From an uncultured Eubacteriales bacterium (GTDB lineage Bacteria; Bacillota; Clostridia; Oscillospirales; Oscillospiraceae), in the NCBI GenBank assembly GCA_900550705.1, contig URTG01000003.1, positions 1-31,554 of the forward strand: a stretch of DNA of 31,554 nt, read 5' to 3'. The notes under the pieces are model-generated. The model saw nothing but the letters and a program-made list of their open reading frames with translations, was not told the DNA's origin and searched no databases. Positions within the stretch are counted from its first letter, which is position 1. Every line of letters begins with the position of its first letter. Position numbers and translations under genes: made by a program. Positions 29,305-31,554 of the stretch are shown here, one piece after another.

Positions 29305-29343
29305 CCAAAGGCCCCCCAGCCGCACGGCCGGAGGGACCCTTGG
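29305..29343 (-). other. Intercistronic hairpin between binding protein and permease genes
   Basis: ccaaagg and cccttgg arms with an inner GC-rich pairing (ccccccagcc / ggccggaggg) form an imperfect stem of about 17 bp. No T-run follows. Such hairpins after binding-protein genes commonly protect the upstream mRNA and reduce downstream expression. That role is inference here. Confidence 0.5.
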
Positions 29344-29363
29344 AATCGCTCAAATTGTAACGG

Positions 29364-30398
29364 TTAGTCCTCGGTGGTGGTGACCTCCACTACCTGACCC
29401 ATGGAATCGAACACGGAGTAATCAATGCCCAGGGCAGCGGCGGTCTCGGTGTTGACGGTGATGATGCCGCCATCCATCAGATAGTAGTCGTCCAGGCCGT
29501 CCATGCCCTCGGTCAGTGCCTGGTAAGCCAGGTCGGCGGTCTTGGTGCCCAGGTCGGTGTAGTTCACGCCGCAGGTGGCAAAGGCGCCGTTCCGGACGAA
29601 GGAGTCCGCGCCGGTGTAGTGGGGCAGACCCATCTCAATGAAGGTGGGGGCGTTGGCCAGCTCGGCCTTCATCACCACGTTGTCGGTGGGGGTAAACACT
29701 GCGTCCACCTGGCCCTTCAGGGTGCTGACGGCGGAAATGACCTCGTCAGTGGTGTTGCCAGTGGCCTCCACATACTTGATGCCCTTGCTGTCCAGATAGG
29801 CCTTGGCCTCGGCGATGGGCTTGGTGGAGTTTGGCTCAGACAGGGAGTACAGCAGACCCACAGACTTCAGGTCGGGGTTCTGGGCCAGCATCATGTCCAG
29901 GATGAACTGGGTGTTCAGCGCGTCGCTGATGCCGGTGACATAGTCAATGCCGGTCATCTCGGCGGTCTCGGGGTCAGAGATGGCGGAGAAGATCACGGGG
30001 GTCTTGCTCTGCTCTGCGGCCACGGCCATCAGCTGGGCGGCGGTGGTTGCGATGGGGATGATGGCGTCCACCCCGTCGGCAATGACCTGGGTGCCGATCT
30101 GGTTCAGCAGATCCTGGCTGCCGTCCTGGCCGGAGTACACCTGGCAGTCGATGGTGATGTTGTTCTCCTCCGCAATGGCGTCCAGCCGGGCGGTGATGGC
30201 GTTGGCGATCTCATCCAGAGAGGCGTGGTCCAGCTGCTTCACCACGGCGATCTTGTAGCCGTCGCCGGAGGGGGCGCCGCTGCCGGAGGATGCGCTGCCG
30301 CTCTGGCCGCCGCCGTTGGAGCAGGCCGCCAGAGACAGAGCCATGGAGACGGACACGGCCGCCGCAGTAAGCTTCTTCATCAGATTGTAGTGTTTCAT
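29364..30398 (-). CDS. ABC transporter substrate-binding lipoprotein, ABC_sub_bind (TrpX-type)
   Basis: A 344-aa extracellular lipoprotein. A basic start (MKHYNLMKKL) leads to a hydrophobic signal and the lipobox LAAC, followed by an SNGGG/Ser-Gly-rich tether. The mature domain follows the ABC_sub_bind (PF04392) pattern: KIAVVKQLDHASLDEI at its start, QVIADGVDAIIPIATTAAQ, and GVNYTDLGTKTADLAYQAL near the end. ATG at 30398 has GGAGG 9 nt upstream; the longer open frame would run back into the T-box terminator. The Trp-specifier T-box leader upstream points to tryptophan or a precursor as ligand. Members of this family with T-boxes are known as TrpX. Confidence 0.92.
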   Translation of the reverse strand: MKHYNLMKKLTAAAVSVSMALSLAACSNGGGQSGSASSGSGAPSGDGYKIAVVKQLDHASLDEIANAITARLDAIAEENNITIDCQVYSGQDGSQDLLNQIGTQVIADGVDAIIPIATTAAQLMAVAAEQSKTPVIFSAISDPETAEMTGIDYVTGISDALNTQFILDMMLAQNPDLKSVGLLYSLSEPNSTKPIAEAKAYLDSKGIKYVEATGNTTDEVISAVSTLKGQVDAVFTPTDNVVMKAELANAPTFIEMGLPHYTGADSFVRNGAFATCGVNYTDLGTKTADLAYQALTEGMDGLDDYYLMDGGIITVNTETAAALGIDYSVFDSMGQVVEVTTTED

Positions 30399-30488
30399 GG
30401 TAAAAAACCTCCATATCAGGCCAAATGGCCGAAAATTGATCGGGTGGATGATGGAGGGGACCGTTGCCGGCGGCCCTTGTTTTGGAAT

Positions 30489-30763
30489 AAAAAAACAGCT
30501 CCTCATCCCACATGGGACAAGAGCTGCACTCCTGCGATACCACCCAAATTGACGTTATACGTCCGCTCGCTTCACGCGCCATCACGCGTGCCCGATGGAT
30601 AACGGGTGGGGTCCCGTCGGCATCTACTAGGTCTCCCGTTCAAGCCGCCCTCGAAAGTCCATTCTCCCAGTCGCTCCCCACCTTGATCTCACCACCCAAG
30701 GCTCTCTGAAGGTTCACGCACCGGATACTACTCTTTCTCACTGGTTTGCACTGTTCGGTTGTT
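30489..30763 (-). promoter_or_regulatory. T-box riboswitch leader with Trp (TGG) specifier
   Basis: The minus strand carries the T-box landmarks in order. First is a 5' stem I with AGAGAGCC and GGTG (about 30670-30710). Next is a specifier segment gagaaTGGActttcg, with the codon TGG at 30659-30661. Last is the T-box sequence GGGTGGTATCGCAGG (30531-30545). A terminator follows: cagctc / gagctg outer stem (30496-30526) with inner ccca/tggg pairing, ending in seven T residues (30489-30495). Uncharged tRNA(Trp) should stabilise the antiterminator and turn on the ABC importer. The T-box differs from the consensus AGGGTGGNACCGCG at a few positions. Confidence 0.9.
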
Positions 30764-30769
30764 GGGGCT

Positions 30770-30798
30770 ATTATAGCCGCGGGAGCGGGGTTTGTCAA
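30770..30798 (-). promoter_or_regulatory. Consensus sigma-A promoter of the T-box/ABC operon
   Basis: Minus-strand TTGACA (plus-strand 30793-30798), a 17-bp spacer, then TATAAT (30770-30775). This is a perfect match to the housekeeping consensus. A start near 30763 gives a leader of about 275 nt up to the terminator. Confidence 0.9.
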
Positions 30799-30818
30799 GA
30801 GGGTTTTTGCAGTTTTTT

Positions 30819-30916
30819 GCGGGGGAACGTGATCACGGGGACGGTTCCTCAGACTGTCAAAAAAGTTGTTTTACTACTTTTTTGACAAGCTGGGTTCCTG
30901 CGATCACGTTCCCCGC
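30819..30916. repeat. Nested 98-nt palindrome (MITE-like or composite repeat)
   Basis: Outer arms gcgggggaacgtgatcac (30819-30836) and gcgatcacgttccccgc (30900-30916) are near-perfect complements. Inside lie the GGGGACGGTTCC core (30837-30848) and its partial partner gggttcc (30892-30898). The innermost stem is tgtcaaaaaagt (30855-30866) with acttttttgaca (30876-30887). The inner stem is copy C of the cagcttgtcaaaaaa family. It sits between the ABC promoter and the 134-aa gene. A non-autonomous mobile element or a stepwise-built repeat are both possible. Confidence 0.7.
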
Positions 30917-30943
30917 AGGGCCGCAGTTCAGGCTGAGTCCTGC

Positions 30944-31348
30944 CTACCTCAGCTCCTCCCGATACCGCGCCAAAAACTCCGGCAGTCTCCGGAAGGGAAT
31001 CACGCAGTATCGCACGTCCTCGCCCCAGAGGAACAGGCGGTCGGGCTTGATCTCCTCCGTTTGCAGGTCGATGATCCGCTTCGCCGGGGCGCGGAAGCGC
31101 CAGCGGGCGGTGTGGCGGCCGACGCACTCCTCCGGGACGCGCCAGAGGACGCAGAGGGCGTGCTTGCGGAAGTATTTCAGGGCATATTTGAAGGTCCCGT
31201 TGGTCTTCCGCATATCCTTCCGCCCGTCCACCCGGAACATGAAGCGGTACATCCCCTCGTCCTCCGCGTAGGTCTCGCCGTCCCCCAGCATGAACAGCTT
31301 CGGGTCCAGCCCCGCCTCGATGATTCGTCCGGCCATGATTCGCTTCAT
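30944..31348 (-). CDS. Unknown 134-aa protein
   Basis: A basic soluble protein. It opens MKRIMAGRIIEAGLDPKLFM and continues with a strand-rich middle (EGMYRFMFRVDGRKDMRK, then TFKYALKYFRKHALCVLWRV). The last third (IDLQTEEIKPDRLFLWGEDV) ends in a basic helix. There is no signal peptide or membrane helix. ATG at 31348 is chosen for the gagagg site 8 nt upstream; the open frame continues 22 codons further, past the likely promoter -10. A promoter (31382-31411) and an 0A-box match (31430-31436) lie upstream. The family is not recognised. Confidence 0.75.
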   Translation of the reverse strand: MKRIMAGRIIEAGLDPKLFMLGDGETYAEDEGMYRFMFRVDGRKDMRKTNGTFKYALKYFRKHALCVLWRVPEECVGRHTARWRFRAPAKRIIDLQTEEIKPDRLFLWGEDVRYCVIPFRRLPEFLARYREELR

Positions 31349-31381
31349 GGGATTCACCTCTCTGTTGGTTTGTTGTTCTCT

Positions 31382-31411
31382 ATGATAACACAGACCATCG
31401 ACCGAATTCAA
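31382..31411 (-). promoter_or_regulatory. Promoter of the 134-aa gene
   Basis: Minus-strand TTGAAT (plus-strand 31406-31411) and TATCAT (31382-31387) are spaced by 18 bp. The leader to the ATG is about 30 nt. Confidence 0.55.
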
Positions 31412-31429
31412 CAACTTTTCATCGCGTCT

Positions 31430-31436
31430 TTCGACA
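31430..31436 (-). promoter_or_regulatory. 0A-box match upstream of the 134-aa gene
   Basis: TGTCGAA on the minus strand, 18 bp upstream of the predicted -35. It is an exact 0A-box core and has the same orientation as the boxes before spo0A. A 7-mer will also occur by chance (several coding matches exist), so this is suggestive only. Confidence 0.4.
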
Positions 31437-31462
31437 TAAATCGGGTAGAAACATAGAAAAAG

Positions 31463-31504
31463 AACATCCTTCCCGTCGTTTCAGCAGGAAAGGATGTCCT
31501 TTTT
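31463..31504. terminator. Bidirectional terminator near the window end
   Basis: acatccttcc and ggaaaggatgt arms (about 31464-31497) enclose a loop of roughly 13 nt. A T-run follows on the plus strand (to 31504), and an A-run precedes on the left (31457-31461), giving T-runs in both directions. It may end a minus-strand gene that starts beyond the window. The final 50 bases show no gene. Confidence 0.65.
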
Positions 31505-31554
31505 AGCAAATCTTGATTTTCAGGTTAGTTGCGGTAGAATTGTCCACAAGTTTT

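Noticed and set aside
30480..30780. Possible tRNA or ncRNA gene suggested by dense pairing
   Set aside because: The order of promoter, specifier, T-box sequence and terminator on the minus strand identifies it as a T-box leader.
31540..31548. TTGTCCACA, one mismatch from a DnaA box, as a replication origin hint
   Set aside because: A single near-match with no cluster of boxes, no AT-rich unwinding region and no dnaA/dnaN nearby.

Overview
The window is a GC-rich piece of a spore-forming Clostridia chromosome. The closest fit is an Oscillospiraceae-type gut Firmicute (Flavonifractor/Lawsonibacter-like). This is inferred from addAB, Spo0A, a YlmC/YmxH protein, a T-box leader, PlsY and Bacillota-type Shine-Dalgarno sites. 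Species and database identity could not be tested. Nearly all of the window is coding and no rRNA, tRNA, CRISPR array or transposase was seen.

Layout. (1) 1-8083, plus strand: tail of an unknown gene, a REP-like palindrome, then an addB - pyridoxamine kinase-like - addA operon for double-strand break repair. (2) 8071-11362, minus strand: a YlmC/YmxH PRC-barrel protein and a metal operon (HMA protein, DUF6110-like membrane protein, P-type ATPase with an unusual Ser-Cys-Ala membrane motif) behind a good promoter and a 16-bp palindromic operator candidate. (3) 11420-15018: a small unknown gene, a collagen-like Gly-X-Y protein followed by a TPR glycosyltransferase, and a convergent membrane-anchored XRE regulator. 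(4) 15149-19566: AlaX trans-editing protein (minus), then der-plsY-gpsA (plus) with promoter and terminator. (5) 19568-21150: a two-gene unit encoding a small beta-sandwich protein and a SpoIID-like protein with two peptidoglycan-binding domains. (6) 21158-25761: palindromes, a broken HTH fragment, an NSS transporter, a MATE transporter and rpoN. (7) 25819-27551: compound terminator, a 186-aa unknown gene, and spo0A with three upstream 0A boxes. (8) 27558-30798, minus strand: a TrpXYZ-type ABC transporter behind a T-box leader with a TGG (Trp) specifier. (9) 30819-31554: a nested 98-nt palindrome, a 134-aa unknown gene with an upstream 0A-box match, and an end-of-window hairpin.

The main thread beyond housekeeping is sporulation. 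Three separate units (the collagen-like/glycosyltransferase pair, the SpoIID-like pair and the 186-aa unknown) each have an AC-N16/17-CATANNNT(A/G) motif upstream. This matches the mother-cell sigma-K promoter consensus, and two of the -10 motifs are identical. Together with spo0A, its 0A boxes and YmxH, this suggests a small spore-coat/exosporium gene set scattered through the window. The Spo0A receiver domain departs from the canonical active site at two positions. A family of cagcttgtcaaaaaa...ttttttg(c/a)caagctg hairpins occurs at three intergenic sites.
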